A stretch of 64,000 nucleotides of DNA from Vaginisenegalia massiliensis (GCF_900604935.1 NZ_UWPC01000009.1:1-64000), one strand, 5' to 3'. Positions 52,129-60,832 are shown, numbered from the stretch's first letter. Numbers and translations: made by a program. The notes: generated from the sequence alone by a model not told the origin.

Positions 52129-52662
52129 CTAACGATATTGAAATGATTTATTAGCCATCACACGATCCACGACTTTTAGGACAAGCATGGCTAAACCAAC
52201 TTCGATTGGGAAGAGAATAAGGGTCCGAATGATTCGAGGGACAGCAAATAACTCCGTTCCATACAAGATTTTTAACCAAAGCGGCGTTAAGATTAAAGAA
52301 ATCACCACTGATTTAGCTAAGAAAACACTGATTAAACGACTCCAGCTAATAGATTTTTGCTGATATAAACCATAAGAAAAGATTAAGGCAATCACTAAGG
52401 CGTTTAAAGTAAACCCAGGGAAGAACATGCCTGATGGAGTAATAATAAAACCAATAATATCACCTAATACAGCAGAGAGACCTGCCACCGCTGGACCAAA
52501 TAGATAGGCATTAATCAAGACAGCTAGAAAAGCAAAGTTAATTTCAACTGTCGGACTAATTCTTAAACGGAAAGCATTTAAAACCAAATCCATGGCAATT
52601 AATAAAGCGACTGTCGCTAAGACACGACTATTCTTCAATTGTTGTAAACCTGTTTGATTCAT
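52129..52662 (-). CDS. folT: Folate-specific ECF transporter S component (FolT)
   Basis: FolT binds folate and works with the shared ECF ATPase/T subunit module (not in this window). The 177-residue protein has about six helices, the LRISPTVEINFAFLAVLINAYLFGPAVAGLSAVLGDIIGF segment, and GMFFPGFTLNALVIALIFSYG, all typical of FolT. The ATG at 52662 follows GAGGAG; the frame extends five codons upstream without a site. It is a single-gene unit. I saw no THF riboswitch in the short leader. Confidence 0.88.
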   Translation of the reverse strand: MNQTGLQQLKNSRVLATVALLIAMDLVLNAFRLRISPTVEINFAFLAVLINAYLFGPAVAGLSAVLGDIIGFIITPSGMFFPGFTLNALVIALIFSYGLYQQKSISWSRLISVFLAKSVVISLILTPLWLKILYGTELFAVPRIIRTLILFPIEVGLAMLVLKVVDRVMANKSFQYR

Positions 52663-52796
52663 ACGAACACTCCTCATTCTTAAACTAGCTATAGTTTATC
52701 ATGAAAGCGCTGTATTTTCTTCTGTGTTTTTGGCTTTAAAATGATACTTTTATGAAAAATAAACTCAATTATCATTGTTTTATCATCAAAAACTCA

Positions 52797-53777
52797 TCAT
52801 TGTTCTTTGAGCCACTTTAAGGCCTCTTCTTTAGCCTGTTCCGTTATCACATCAGGCTTAATCGGTTCCTCACCATATAGACGACCTTGCGAATCTTGGT
52901 TTTGCGACATCGTAATCACCATTTGCGCTCCATCGTACATCGACACAACCGAATTCCCACTTGCATAACCTGCAGTAGCTTGACCAAAGGTTTGAACATT
53001 ATCACGAGTCGCAAAGATGATGAGAACGGCTTCACCTGAGCTAGCCGTCTGTTTATCTGTTAAGACAGCAATGGGAACCGAAAGCTTAAGTTTACCATCA
53101 GCGATTTTGGTCGGTGTCCCTCCGCCTGAAAGCTGGCCATCTTTGAGTGTAACCTCAAATTGGCCTGACTTGCTCTTAAAACTCATTAAGCTTCCATCAG
53201 GTAAAAGTGGAGCCAGCCCAGCCACCATCGGACCCATATCGCCGCCGGTATTGCCTTGTAAGTCAAGAATCACACCTTTAATGTCTTTCTGGTGATTTTT
53301 TAGAAAATTAAAACAGGTGTCTGCATAGCGTTGGCCTTCCTTGGGCAGGCCACTAAAAGCTGGAAGCTTAATATAAGCAATCCCTTGCTTCATTTCTACT
53401 TGTGGATAGATCACTTGCTGAGGATCCTGCCAATTTTTAACTTCTTTTGGAGATAACAGAAACGAATGCTTTTTAGATCCGGCTAATTTTAAATAACTTT
53501 CAATGATGGGATAAGTGTCTTGGTAAGTTTTGGACTTCTTCAAGGCTTGCTCTGCCTTTTGACGATCCCCCTTTAGGTCACGACCAGACGGGTTGAGCGC
53601 CATAGCATCAATGATATCTAAAGCATCCTTCCCATACTTTTCAGCAGAAGGTTTTACTAAATAAATGGGATGGCCCACCATTGCGCCTACCACCGGACCA
53701 TAGTGCCATACCAAACCTAAACCAAGTAAACAGAGACAAGCCAGTGCAATTAAACTAATTTTCATTATTTTTTTCAT
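52797..53777 (-). CDS. S41-family serine protease
   Basis: This 326-residue secreted or membrane-anchored peptidase of the tail-specific S41 group starts with a hydrophobic signal/anchor (LIALACLCLLGLGLVWHY). The active-site region is LTDKQTASSGEAVLI with the catalytic Ser in TASSGEA, and LDLQGNTGGDMGPMV is the S41 strand motif. No PDZ domain is clear; an N-terminal helical part precedes the core. Start is uncertain: the ATG at 53777 lies 8 nt after AAAGGG, while ATG 53783 is very close to it. Confidence 0.83.
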   Translation of the reverse strand: MKKIMKISLIALACLCLLGLGLVWHYGPVVGAMVGHPIYLVKPSAEKYGKDALDIIDAMALNPSGRDLKGDRQKAEQALKKSKTYQDTYPIIESYLKLAGSKKHSFLLSPKEVKNWQDPQQVIYPQVEMKQGIAYIKLPAFSGLPKEGQRYADTCFNFLKNHQKDIKGVILDLQGNTGGDMGPMVAGLAPLLPDGSLMSFKSKSGQFEVTLKDGQLSGGGTPTKIADGKLKLSVPIAVLTDKQTASSGEAVLIIFATRDNVQTFGQATAGYASGNSVVSMYDGAQMVITMSQNQDSQGRLYGEEPIKPDVITEQAKEEALKWLKEQ

Positions 53778-53907
53778 TTTCATCACCCTTTCTGCTATTT
53801 AGTTTAATCGAACCCATTTGAAGTAACCTTTATTTTTCCTAACAATTCGAGTGACTATCTTACATATTTGTAAGCTCCAAACTATTATCTGACCAAAGCA
53901 AAAAACA

Positions 53908-53929
53908 GGTTACTCTATATAGAGTAACC
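53908..53929 (-). terminator. Terminator after yjiH-like gene
   Basis: GGTTACTC and GAGTAACC form the stem, extended by TATATA; TGTTTTTTG follows on the minus strand. Confidence 0.85.
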
Positions 53930-53979
53930 CGCCCTTAATTCTTATTAATAAGCCAATGCTTTTCGCCTCATTCACACGT

Positions 53980-55284
53980 TTAGAACAACCAGTAAACTAG
54001 AGGCGTCGCGATAATAATGGATAAGACCACCCGTTCAAACCAAATAATAAGATAATCTTTAAATTTTAATGGAATATCGGTGGCCATCATGCAAGGAATC
54101 GAAGCAGAGAAGAAGAGAATCTCCGAAATCGAAACGATGGCAATAACATAACGACTAGCTTCTGGGCCTTTAGCTACCATTAAAGCTGGCAAGAACATCT
54201 CAGCAATACTCAAACCTGCTGCCTTAGCCGTTAATAATGGTTCAGGGAGTTGCATCAATAAGGTCACAGGATAGAAAAGCAAACCTAGCCAGTCAAATAT
54301 TGGCGTATACTTAGCTAAAATCAGCGCCAATACACCAATTGACATTAAAGACGGCGCAATTCGGGTCGCCATAAGTAAACCATCTTTTAAATTGAGAACC
54401 ACATTTTTTAAAAGGCCTGGGGCCTGACTGGCTACACTTAAGGCTTCTTGCCAAGCTTTAGCAAAATAGGAGCCTTTGGTATCCTGCTCGACATCCCCTT
54501 CTTGGTCTTGATAGTAGCTTTCTTTTTTTGATCGTAAAGGATATAAACGAGCTACAAGGGCTGTCACCAAGAAGGTAACAAAAATGGTGGTATTAAAATA
54601 AAGTAACCAACGATCCATTAGTCCGACCGTTTTTGCTACGATGACCATAAAAGTAGCCGATACTGTTGAAAAGCCAGTAGCAATGATAGCGGCTTCTTTG
54701 TGTGTATATCGTCCTTCTTTATAAACACGGTTAGTTAAAAGAAGAGCTAATGAATAGGATCCCACGAAGGAAGCTACCGCATCGACGGCTGAGCGACCTG
54801 GAGTTTTGAAAATAGGAACCATTACCGGTCGCATAAAGACCCCGATAAATTCCATTAAGCCGTATGACACAATAAAAGCCAAAAATACTGACCCAATCGG
54901 TACAATCGTCGTGACCGGTGTCACAATTTTATTAAATATGAAGGGAATCATATCTTCAGTTAGTAATTGCTTTGGTCCAATCTGAAAAAGATACATGATT
55001 AAAAATGGTATCGCTAACAATTGAATAATCGCAAAAAAAGCCGATACTGAACTTTTCTTCCATGACCGTGTTACAAAGGGTAACATGGCGCCTGCCACAA
55101 CCAAGATGGCTCCATAAATACGATCAAAAGATGGAATTTTCAAAACCCACCCTACTAGGTGATCTAAGGGAATAGAATCAAGCTCTCCGATTTTGATTGG
55201 AATAAAAAACATAAATATCCCAATTAAGCTATAACAAATAAATCGGAATATGGCGTTAGACTGACTTATTTTTCTTTCTTGCAT
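53980..55284 (-). CDS. YjiH-family nucleoside-recognition (Gate) membrane protein
   Basis: This 434-residue membrane protein has about eleven helices, with the Gate (nucleoside recognition) region in FIGVFMRPVMVPIFKTPGRSAVDAVASFVGSYS. The E. coli YjiH homologue has no firmly known role; the family is linked to transport or sporulation-type proteins. It lies 170 nt upstream-distal from the PepT-like gene, with a terminator between, so it stands alone. The ATG at 55284 follows AAAGGAGG. Confidence 0.82.
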   Translation of the reverse strand: MQERKISQSNAIFRFICYSLIGIFMFFIPIKIGELDSIPLDHLVGWVLKIPSFDRIYGAILVVAGAMLPFVTRSWKKSSVSAFFAIIQLLAIPFLIMYLFQIGPKQLLTEDMIPFIFNKIVTPVTTIVPIGSVFLAFIVSYGLMEFIGVFMRPVMVPIFKTPGRSAVDAVASFVGSYSLALLLTNRVYKEGRYTHKEAAIIATGFSTVSATFMVIVAKTVGLMDRWLLYFNTTIFVTFLVTALVARLYPLRSKKESYYQDQEGDVEQDTKGSYFAKAWQEALSVASQAPGLLKNVVLNLKDGLLMATRIAPSLMSIGVLALILAKYTPIFDWLGLLFYPVTLLMQLPEPLLTAKAAGLSIAEMFLPALMVAKGPEASRYVIAIVSISEILFFSASIPCMMATDIPLKFKDYLIIWFERVVLSIIIATPLVYWLF

Positions 55285-55416
55285 TGAAAAACCTCCTTTA
55301 TATTTATTTCAAATATTATTATAACATTGCTATTATGTGACTCGCTAATCAAAACACTTGAAAATGATATTTTTTCTTATTATTCTTAACATTTTCTCAT
55401 TCATTCCACAAAAAAA

Positions 55417-55454
55417 TTCAGCCCCTAGCAGGTTTTACACCTCTAGGGGCTGAA
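55417..55454 (-). terminator. Terminator after PepT-like gene
   Basis: TTCAGCCCCTAG pairs with CTAGGGGCTGAA around a 14-nt loop; TTTTTTT follows on the minus strand. The stem abuts the stop codon. Confidence 0.9.
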
Positions 55455-55455
55455 C

Positions 55456-56577
55456 TTAACGTACTTGAATGAATTGGATGAGTGCCTGGGTAGTCAAAAT
55501 AAGTTGATCTATCTCCAAATACTCTTGACAGGTGTGTACTTCATGCATGCCAACACCAACAATAATGGCGTTAAAGCCCTCCTCAGCAAAATAATTGGCA
55601 TCAGATCCACCTCCAATGATTTGTGCTTGAGCTTGGACTCCCAACTGCTGATAAATCGCTATCATTTGCTTAGCCAAAGCCAAGTCATCTTTATTTTCTA
55701 AGGCCGGATAATCACATTCAAAATAGAAATCATAACCGTCTTCACTCGTTACATTATCCCTTATCACTTCCTGGAAGGTAGCTAACATTTGTTTGACTGC
55801 ATGATCATTTCTTCCCCGAATTTCGCCAGCAAAGCGACACAAGTCAGGAACTACGTTATTAGGTGATTCAGCAATCATTCGAGCTACATTCACCGTGGTA
55901 GACTGATCCACACGTAACATAGGTAGTTGACTAATGATTTTGCTAGCTACCTGGATAGCGTTGATGCCTTTTTCAGGTTCTATCCCCGCATGGGCTTTCT
56001 TACCATGAATAGTTATTTCCCAAGAATAAGCGGTGGGCGCTTGATAAGCCACCTTATCTGCTTTGCCCGCATTATCTACCACAATCATATCTTTAGCTGG
56101 ATCCATCACTTGATAGACTTGCTCCCAGTTAATATGTTGAACACCGTCCATATTATTTTCTTCTCCCGGAGTAATTATAATATAGATATCGGGATAAGTA
56201 GCTGTGTCCGATTGAAGCAGATATTCCACCGTAGCCAGAATGGCTGCAATCCCCGCTTTATCATCCCCACCTAGAGTCGTAGTCCCATCTGATTTCCAAA
56301 TGGAACCTTCTTTAACTATCTTCAACCCTTGATTTGGTTCAATCACATCGGGATGGGCATTCAAGGTTACAGGCTGACCAGGGCGATTACCTCTAATTTT
56401 AGCAAATAGGACAGGTGCATTACCTCCATATTGATCTTCATTGTGATCTAAATATATCTGAGCTCCTAACCCTGTTAAAAATCGTTCAATATATTGAATT
56501 ACGGCTAGCTCGCGACCACTGGGCGAGTGAATTAACAATAGTTCTTCCAAAATGGTTAGTAGACGTTCTTCCTTCAT
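55456..56577 (-). CDS. M20-family peptidase, peptidase T-like
   Basis: This 373-residue zinc aminopeptidase has ligand motifs LNAHPDVIEPNQG (His, Asp), LGGDDKAG (bridging Asp), ITPGEENNMDGV (Glu pair) and the C-terminal HTCQEYLEI. The dimerisation domain HGKKAHAGIEPEKGINAI is intact. It resembles the PepT-like proteins of Bacillus and enterococci that trim tripeptides or similar. The ATG follows GAGGAGG. It is the last gene before the DHA-kinase operon and runs the same way. Confidence 0.88.
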   Translation of the reverse strand: MKEERLLTILEELLLIHSPSGRELAVIQYIERFLTGLGAQIYLDHNEDQYGGNAPVLFAKIRGNRPGQPVTLNAHPDVIEPNQGLKIVKEGSIWKSDGTTTLGGDDKAGIAAILATVEYLLQSDTATYPDIYIIITPGEENNMDGVQHINWEQVYQVMDPAKDMIVVDNAGKADKVAYQAPTAYSWEITIHGKKAHAGIEPEKGINAIQVASKIISQLPMLRVDQSTTVNVARMIAESPNNVVPDLCRFAGEIRGRNDHAVKQMLATFQEVIRDNVTSEDGYDFYFECDYPALENKDDLALAKQMIAIYQQLGVQAQAQIIGGGSDANYFAEEGFNAIIVGVGMHEVHTCQEYLEIDQLILTTQALIQFIQVR

Positions 56578-56606
56578 GCGATGCCTCCTCTATTTTTTAA
56601 ACTAAT

Positions 56607-56647
56607 AATAGCACAAGAAGAAACACATTCGTTCTTCTTGTGCTATT
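56607..56647 (-). terminator. Hairpin at the 3' end of the dha operon
   Basis: A 16-bp stem AATAGCACAAGAAGAA with its complement and a short loop lies past the dhaL stop codon. The T-run is weak, so it may be a stabilising or partial terminator. Confidence 0.7.
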
Positions 56648-56673
56648 CCTGACTTTTTAGAATGGATCTCCAT

Positions 56674-57324
56674 CTACATAATCTGCAACATATTTTTATA
56701 AAAAACTTCCATTAACATCCAAGCAGATTCAGAACCTGGGTCCCGATGCCCAATAGCCCGTTCACCCAGTCGCATGGCTCTCCCCTTTTTAGCTATTAAT
56801 GGGATTGTTGAATCAGATCCTTTTTTCATTTCTGTAATGAAATTTTGCATCAATAATTCCGGATCGTTCAACTCCAAGTTTTCCTTTAAATAATTAATAC
56901 CCGGCAGAAAAGCATCTAACATAGTTTTATCCTTAAGTTCTGCTTTTCCGCGCAACTGAATTGCTTCAACGCCATTTTCTAGCATATTAACGAATTCATC
57001 AAATGTTACTTCATTCTTACCAACAACATCTTTTCCAAGCTTCATAAAGAAACTTCCATATAAAGGACCAGATGCACCTCCAACCTTACTTAAAAGCATC
57101 ATCCCAACTTTTTTAAATAAAGCAGAAATATCAACATTATCTTTTTCAAGTTCTTCAATATGAGCGATAACTTCTCGAAAACCTATGGATAAATTTATTC
57201 CGTGGTCTCCGTCTCCAATATCAGAATCTAATTTTGTCCAATTATCACGATTCTTTTCTGCTAATTCACCCATATCTTTTAGACTCTTTACAAAAAAATC
57301 CTTATCTAATATTAGTTCCGACAC
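56674..57324 (-). CDS. dhaL: Dihydroxyacetone kinase subunit DhaL-like
   Basis: DhaL holds ADP and transfers phosphate from DhaM to the substrate bound on DhaK. The 216-residue helical-barrel protein has the Mg-ADP ligands Asp33, Asp38 and Asp40 in LDSDIGDGDHG, and GGASGPLYGSFF, GKAELKDKTMLDAF and RAIGHRDPGSESAWML motifs. It is the last gene of the operon, 15 nt after dhaK. The substrate may be dihydroxyacetone or another short keto-sugar; see dhaK. Base content is more AT-rich than flanking chromosome. Confidence 0.93.
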   Translation of the reverse strand: MSELILDKDFFVKSLKDMGELAEKNRDNWTKLDSDIGDGDHGINLSIGFREVIAHIEELEKDNVDISALFKKVGMMLLSKVGGASGPLYGSFFMKLGKDVVGKNEVTFDEFVNMLENGVEAIQLRGKAELKDKTMLDAFLPGINYLKENLELNDPELLMQNFITEMKKGSDSTIPLIAKKGRAMRLGERAIGHRDPGSESAWMLMEVFYKNMLQIM

Positions 57325-57339
57325 TGTAATCCCTCCTTT

Positions 57340-58329
57340 TTACTTTTTGTAATAGGGAGTATCTGCCGGAAAATCTAATAATTCTTTCCGTTGATCATCT
57401 AATCGCATCAAAGTCACAGACATTCCAACCATATCCATAGAAGTGGCATAATTTCCAACTAATGGGCAGTGGATCTTAATGCCTTTTTCTTCCAATATTT
57501 GATGAACACGACGATAGCAAACATATAAATCCATTACCGGAAGAGCACCTAAACCATTTACCATTACATGAAATTCTTCGCCAGCTTTTGCCTGAGCATC
57601 AGATAAAATATATTGCATGATTTCATCAATGACTTCATCCGCTTTTCCAACCGGTTTCCTTTCTATACCTGGCTCTCCATGAATTCCCATGCCTACCTCC
57701 ATTTCACCTTCTTCCATATCAAAAATGTGTTCACCTGTAATTGGTAAAGTAGAAGATGAAAGGGCCACTCCCATTGAATAAGTATTTTTATTTGCATTTT
57801 CTGCAATTGCTTTTACTGTATCCAAATCGTACCCTTTTGCTGCCGCCGCACTTGCTACTTTAAAGACTGGAACATCTCCAGCTACTCCTCTACGCTCTTC
57901 TACGACTTTAGAAGAATACACATCATCTGTAATTAAAACAGTTTCAACGCGAATACCTTCTTCTGCAGCCAATTCTGCCCCCATATCAAAATTCATCACA
58001 TCGCCTGCATAATTACCATACATAAATAAGCATCCTTTTCCTGAATCAACTGCTTTAACTGCATCAAAGCAAGCATCCGGAGCAGGAGAAGTGTTAATAT
58101 TCCCAACTACGACTGCATCAGCAAAATTTTTTCCGGCATAACCTATAAATAGTGGTTCATGACCTGATCCACCACCAATAATTATTCTTACTTTTGGATC
58201 TTTGCTCATCTTTTTACTTACTAGAACCCTTTTGTTTTCTGAAAATTTTACATATTCGCTGTTTGCATTGCAATAACCTTCTAACATTTCTTCTACTACA
58301 TTATATCCATCATTTACTAATCTTTTCAT
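57340..58329 (-). CDS. dhaK: Dihydroxyacetone kinase subunit DhaK-like
   Basis: DhaK binds the keto-sugar covalently through a histidine. The 329-residue protein has His57 in GGGSGHEP, Asp110 in NYAGDVMNFD and the hemiaminal His217 in MGIHGEPGIE. These three residues match the known catalytic set. Homologues act on dihydroxyacetone; erythrulose-type tetruloses are also taken by relatives in tetritol pathways. It lies between the small membrane genes and dhaL, in the order dhaM ... dhaK dhaL. The gene is AT-rich. Confidence 0.94.
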   Translation of the reverse strand: MKRLVNDGYNVVEEMLEGYCNANSEYVKFSENKRVLVSKKMSKDPKVRIIIGGGSGHEPLFIGYAGKNFADAVVVGNINTSPAPDACFDAVKAVDSGKGCLFMYGNYAGDVMNFDMGAELAAEEGIRVETVLITDDVYSSKVVEERRGVAGDVPVFKVASAAAAKGYDLDTVKAIAENANKNTYSMGVALSSSTLPITGEHIFDMEEGEMEVGMGIHGEPGIERKPVGKADEVIDEIMQYILSDAQAKAGEEFHVMVNGLGALPVMDLYVCYRRVHQILEEKGIKIHCPLVGNYATSMDMVGMSVTLMRLDDQRKELLDFPADTPYYKK

Positions 58330-58354
58330 ACTATCTCTCCTTCATTAGTTGAAT

Positions 58355-58696
58355 TTATGCCATAACAAGGTAACAGATTAAACCGGCTAAAGCTCCTCCT
58401 AATAATGCTGCTACAATATTTGGTATAGCTTTCTTAATTTTTCCGCCTCTTAAACTTGATGCAAACAATACCCCAACTCCAACAGCTAATCCTTGATCCA
58501 CCCAAGCACCAGTCTGATGAATCAATGGTGTAGCACTTCCATGATTAAGAGCCCAAATTGTTCCAACAATAAATGTTGCTGCTAACCAGCCTCCAATTGG
58601 ACCAAATTTTTCTACCATTTCACCCCAAATCATTCTAACTACAAACGGAAAAATCGCAGCACCAATAACGGTAGCAAGTCCTAATTGTAACGTCAT
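58355..58696 (-). CDS. Small membrane protein B of the dha operon
   Basis: This 113-residue hydrophobic protein has three or four predicted helices. FGPIGGWLAATFIVGTIWALNH and the glycine-rich GAWVDQGLAVGVGVLF region align with the neighbouring protein A, so the two are paralogues. A homologous pair occurs in the Listeria gol operon (Lin0367/Lin0368 type), where it is labelled a putative glycerol transporter subunit; this is from memory. Its gene follows its partner with stop and start codons touching. A transport role for the keto-sugar is inference. Confidence 0.78.
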   Translation of the reverse strand: MTLQLGLATVIGAAIFPFVVRMIWGEMVEKFGPIGGWLAATFIVGTIWALNHGSATPLIHQTGAWVDQGLAVGVGVLFASSLRGGKIKKAIPNIVAALLGGALAGLICYLVMA

Positions 58697-59083
58697 TTAC
58701 ATCCCTCCTGCATTTTCTTCACTACCATACACGTCTAAATCAATTTTTTTCTCCATATCTTTTTCAACCAAAGAAGCAAAATATCCACCAATTAGTCCAC
58801 CTATGATTACCAAAATAATAGTTGGTATGGCATGATTAAGTGCATTCACTCCTTGTAAAGAAGTATCTCTTACGATTCCTGCTACACCTATCGCAAGTCC
58901 CATATCTACAAAAGCTGCATCATCTAAGTTTCCTACCAAATTAACGTAATGGTTCATAAACCATAACGGAGCAATAATAATTAACGCAGCTAAATATCCA
59001 CCAAAAATTCCAAATTGTGGCCAAACTGCCATTACAACTGTACCGGCAATTGTGTATCCTATGATTTTCCTAAATAAATTCAT
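58697..59083 (-). CDS. Small membrane protein A of the dha operon
   Basis: This 128-residue protein has three or four predicted helices (about 10-30, 35-55, 60-80, 95-115) and a charged C-terminal tail KIDLDVYGSEENAGGM. FGIFGGYLAALIIIAPLWFMNH aligns with protein B. The start ATG 59083 follows AAGGAGG; the longer frame from 59119 would overlap dhaM. The polar tail is missing from protein B. The most likely role is an uptake complex for the substrate of the DhaKLM kinase. Confidence 0.78.
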   Translation of the reverse strand: MNLFRKIIGYTIAGTVVMAVWPQFGIFGGYLAALIIIAPLWFMNHYVNLVGNLDDAAFVDMGLAIGVAGIVRDTSLQGVNALNHAIPTIILVIIGGLIGGYFASLVEKDMEKKIDLDVYGSEENAGGM

Positions 59084-59093
59084 AATTTCCTCC

Positions 59094-59477
59094 TTATACA
59101 TTTTGAGCTTCATGAACAATTAAATCGATATCTGAAGAAACACTTGCTTGAACTGTCGCTGCAAAGGCTCCTTCAACTAATGGAGCATCAACAATTTTAA
59201 CTTTCTGAGTAATAGAATTATCATCTACTAACTCAATAGCCATTTCAGAGCTTAAAATTGAAGAACCAATATCACAAAAGATTAATATATTAGTGCAATC
59301 CTTTAGAGATAAAATTGCTTCGAGAATTTTCACACCATTCGTTCCTAAACGCCCGTCATCAGTACCACCTGCTGAAATAACCTTTACATTATCACAATCA
59401 CCTACCATTTCATCTACCATAAGTTTTATTCCATCGGTTATTAATTTACAATGTGACACCAAAATAATACCTGTCAT
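59094..59477 (-). CDS. dhaM: DhaM-like PTS phosphotransfer protein (EIIA-Dha)
   Basis: This single-domain EIIA-mannose-type protein takes phosphate from HPr and gives it to DhaL-ADP. The 127-residue protein has the phospho-histidine His9 in ILVSHCKLITDG, the mannose-EIIA core SAGGTDDGRLGTNGVKIL, and the CDIGSSILSSEMAI region. The HPr and EI-like domains fused in E. coli DhaM are absent, as in Firmicutes. Its start lies 1 nt after the tpi-like stop. It shows the kinase depends on PEP and the general PTS. Confidence 0.92.
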   Translation of the reverse strand: MTGIILVSHCKLITDGIKLMVDEMVGDCDNVKVISAGGTDDGRLGTNGVKILEAILSLKDCTNILIFCDIGSSILSSEMAIELVDDNSITQKVKIVDAPLVEGAFAATVQASVSSDIDLIVHEAQNV

Positions 59478-59478
59478 C

Positions 59479-60240
59479 CTATACCTCCTTATTTATTAAT
59501 ACTGCGTCAGCAATTCGTAGGAATGCTTCTGGATTATGACCAAATCGCCCTACAAATAAACCGTTTACATTTTTATCTTCAATAATTGTTGCAGCAGTCT
59601 CTTCTGATACAGATCCACCGTAAATGATTCTTATGCTTTCTGCTGTGTTTTTATCAAACATTTCCGTTAGTATTTCTCTAACTATCCTATGAGCTAGACT
59701 TATATGGTTAATATCAGCCGCTTCTTTCTGACCAATAGCCCACCAAGGCTCATAAGCAATTACTATATTTTTCACTTGTTCTTGATTTATTCCTGCCAAT
59801 GCAACTACCAATTGCGCCTTTAAATCCGATTTCAAATTGTCACAATCTTTATCCTCACCTATACATAAAAAGGGAAAGATGCCATTGTTTAATGCCAACT
59901 GACACTTTAAGTTAATCATATGATTATCTTCGTGAAAAAATACCCTTCGCTCATAATGACCGATTTCAACAAATTTTCCACCTAAATCAAGGAGCGATTC
60001 AATCGAAAGTTCTCCAGTAAATGCCCCATTTTTATTAGGACAGATATTTTGCGATCCAAAATTAATCTCAGAATGATCTAATTCTGCAGCACAAGTTTCT
60101 AATGTCCCCATTGATGGAAATAGAATAATTTCCAATTCGGAACTATCAAATTCATATTGTAAAATATTATCTATATAACTACGCATTTTTTGTCGATTAT
60201 TTATATAATTTTTAAAACTAATTGCTACAATACTTTTCAC
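59479..60240 (-). CDS. Triose-phosphate isomerase-like sugar-phosphate isomerase
   Basis: This 253-residue TIM-barrel enzyme keeps the catalytic Lys10, His95 and Glu164 (YEPWWAIG). Several TPI-conserved residues differ: the usual Asn before the lysine is Ser8, HSERR is HYERR (Tyr96), the loop 6 tail PVWAIGTG is PWWAIGQK, and the phosphate-gripping VGGASL is VGRFGH. The first gene of the operon is rpiB-like, 27 nt away. Lin0364 of the Listeria gol operon, by contrast, was reported to have TPI activity. The changes suit a larger or different substrate such as a tetrulose phosphate, which is inference. Confidence 0.85.
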   Translation of the reverse strand: MKSIVAISFKNYINNRQKMRSYIDNILQYEFDSSELEIILFPSMGTLETCAAELDHSEINFGSQNICPNKNGAFTGELSIESLLDLGGKFVEIGHYERRVFFHEDNHMINLKCQLALNNGIFPFLCIGEDKDCDNLKSDLKAQLVVALAGINQEQVKNIVIAYEPWWAIGQKEAADINHISLAHRIVREILTEMFDKNTAESIRIIYGGSVSEETAATIIEDKNVNGLFVGRFGHNPEAFLRIADAVLINKEV

Positions 60241-60266
60241 GAAGAATCACTCCCCCATCAAAAAAA

Positions 60267-60716
60267 TTATTTTAAATGCTCTGCCTCTTTTGCCATAATT
60301 TGGGCAATTTTCCGGCCAGAATTACCTCCTTCAAAATTTAAAGATAGGTAGGTTTTGATAATATGTTTTGCAACTTCAGGGCCTACAACTTTTGACCCAA
60401 GAGTTATTATTTGAGCATTGTTACTTAACTGAGCTCTTTCAGCAGAATAGGTATCATGGCATTGTGCCGCTCTAATTCCAGGTATTTTATTCGCTGCCAT
60501 GGCCATACCTATCCCTGTTCCACAGCAAAGAATACCCCTATCAGCCCTGCCATTATTAATGTATTCGCATGCAGAGAAAGCAACATTTGGATAATCAATT
60601 TCATCCGTAGAATTACAACCCACATCGATTACTTCATGTCCTAAAACCTCAATGTATTCTTTTAGCATTTTTTTTAATTCATATGCATTGTGATCTGATC
60701 CGATAACAATTTTCAT
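60267..60716 (-). CDS. rpiB: RpiB-like sugar-phosphate isomerase
   Basis: This 149-residue RpiB/LacAB-fold enzyme is the first gene of the operon. The catalytic cysteine is Cys65 (GILCCGTGIGM), with His9 in the first loop. The ring-opening histidine of E. coli RpiB (His99) is Ser98 here, and the GGRHQQR phosphate loop is GGNSGRK. A ribose-5-phosphate role is thus uncertain; an acyclic tetrose/tetrulose phosphate would not need ring opening. The Listeria gol homologue Lin0363 was reported to have Rpi activity. The ATG at 60716 follows GGAGG. Confidence 0.85.
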   Translation of the reverse strand: MKIVIGSDHNAYELKKMLKEYIEVLGHEVIDVGCNSTDEIDYPNVAFSACEYINNGRADRGILCCGTGIGMAMAANKIPGIRAAQCHDTYSAERAQLSNNAQIITLGSKVVGPEVAKHIIKTYLSLNFEGGNSGRKIAQIMAKEAEHLK

Positions 60717-60729
60717 AATATACCTCCAT

Positions 60730-60744
60730 AGAAAACGATTACAT
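60730..60744 (-). promoter_or_regulatory. Perfect cre site in the dha operon leader
   Basis: On the minus strand ATGTAATCGTTTTCT matches all 15 positions of WTGNAANCGNWNNCW. It lies between the promoter and the first gene, where CcpA would act as a roadblock. Confidence 0.75.
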
Positions 60745-60764
60745 TTGCTAGCAAAAAAATAATT

Positions 60765-60807
60765 ACTTTCGTTTATTTTAAATATAGGATAACACCGCTT
60801 TCGTTTT
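60765..60807 (-). promoter_or_regulatory. DeoR-type operators of the dha operon
   Basis: Two copies of the motif AAACGAAAGT/C lie at 60765-60775 and 60797-60807, both read on the minus strand and 32 bp apart, about three helical turns. The second sits in the promoter spacer; the first follows the transcription start. The same motif recurs at 61721-61740. Confidence 0.7.
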
Positions 60808-60814
60808 CTGTCAA
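60786..60814 (-). promoter_or_regulatory. Promoter of the dha operon
   Basis: On the minus strand TTGACA (60809-60814) and TATCCT (60786-60791) are separated by 17 nt. An operator copy lies inside the spacer. Confidence 0.72.
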
Positions 60815-60832
60815 ATTCTTTCGAAATAAAAA

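Noticed and set aside
52115-52140. AAGGAGGTGA on the plus strand after folT
   Set aside because: A strong ribosome-site sequence, but no start codon with a usable frame follows; it is chance sequence next to the folT stop.
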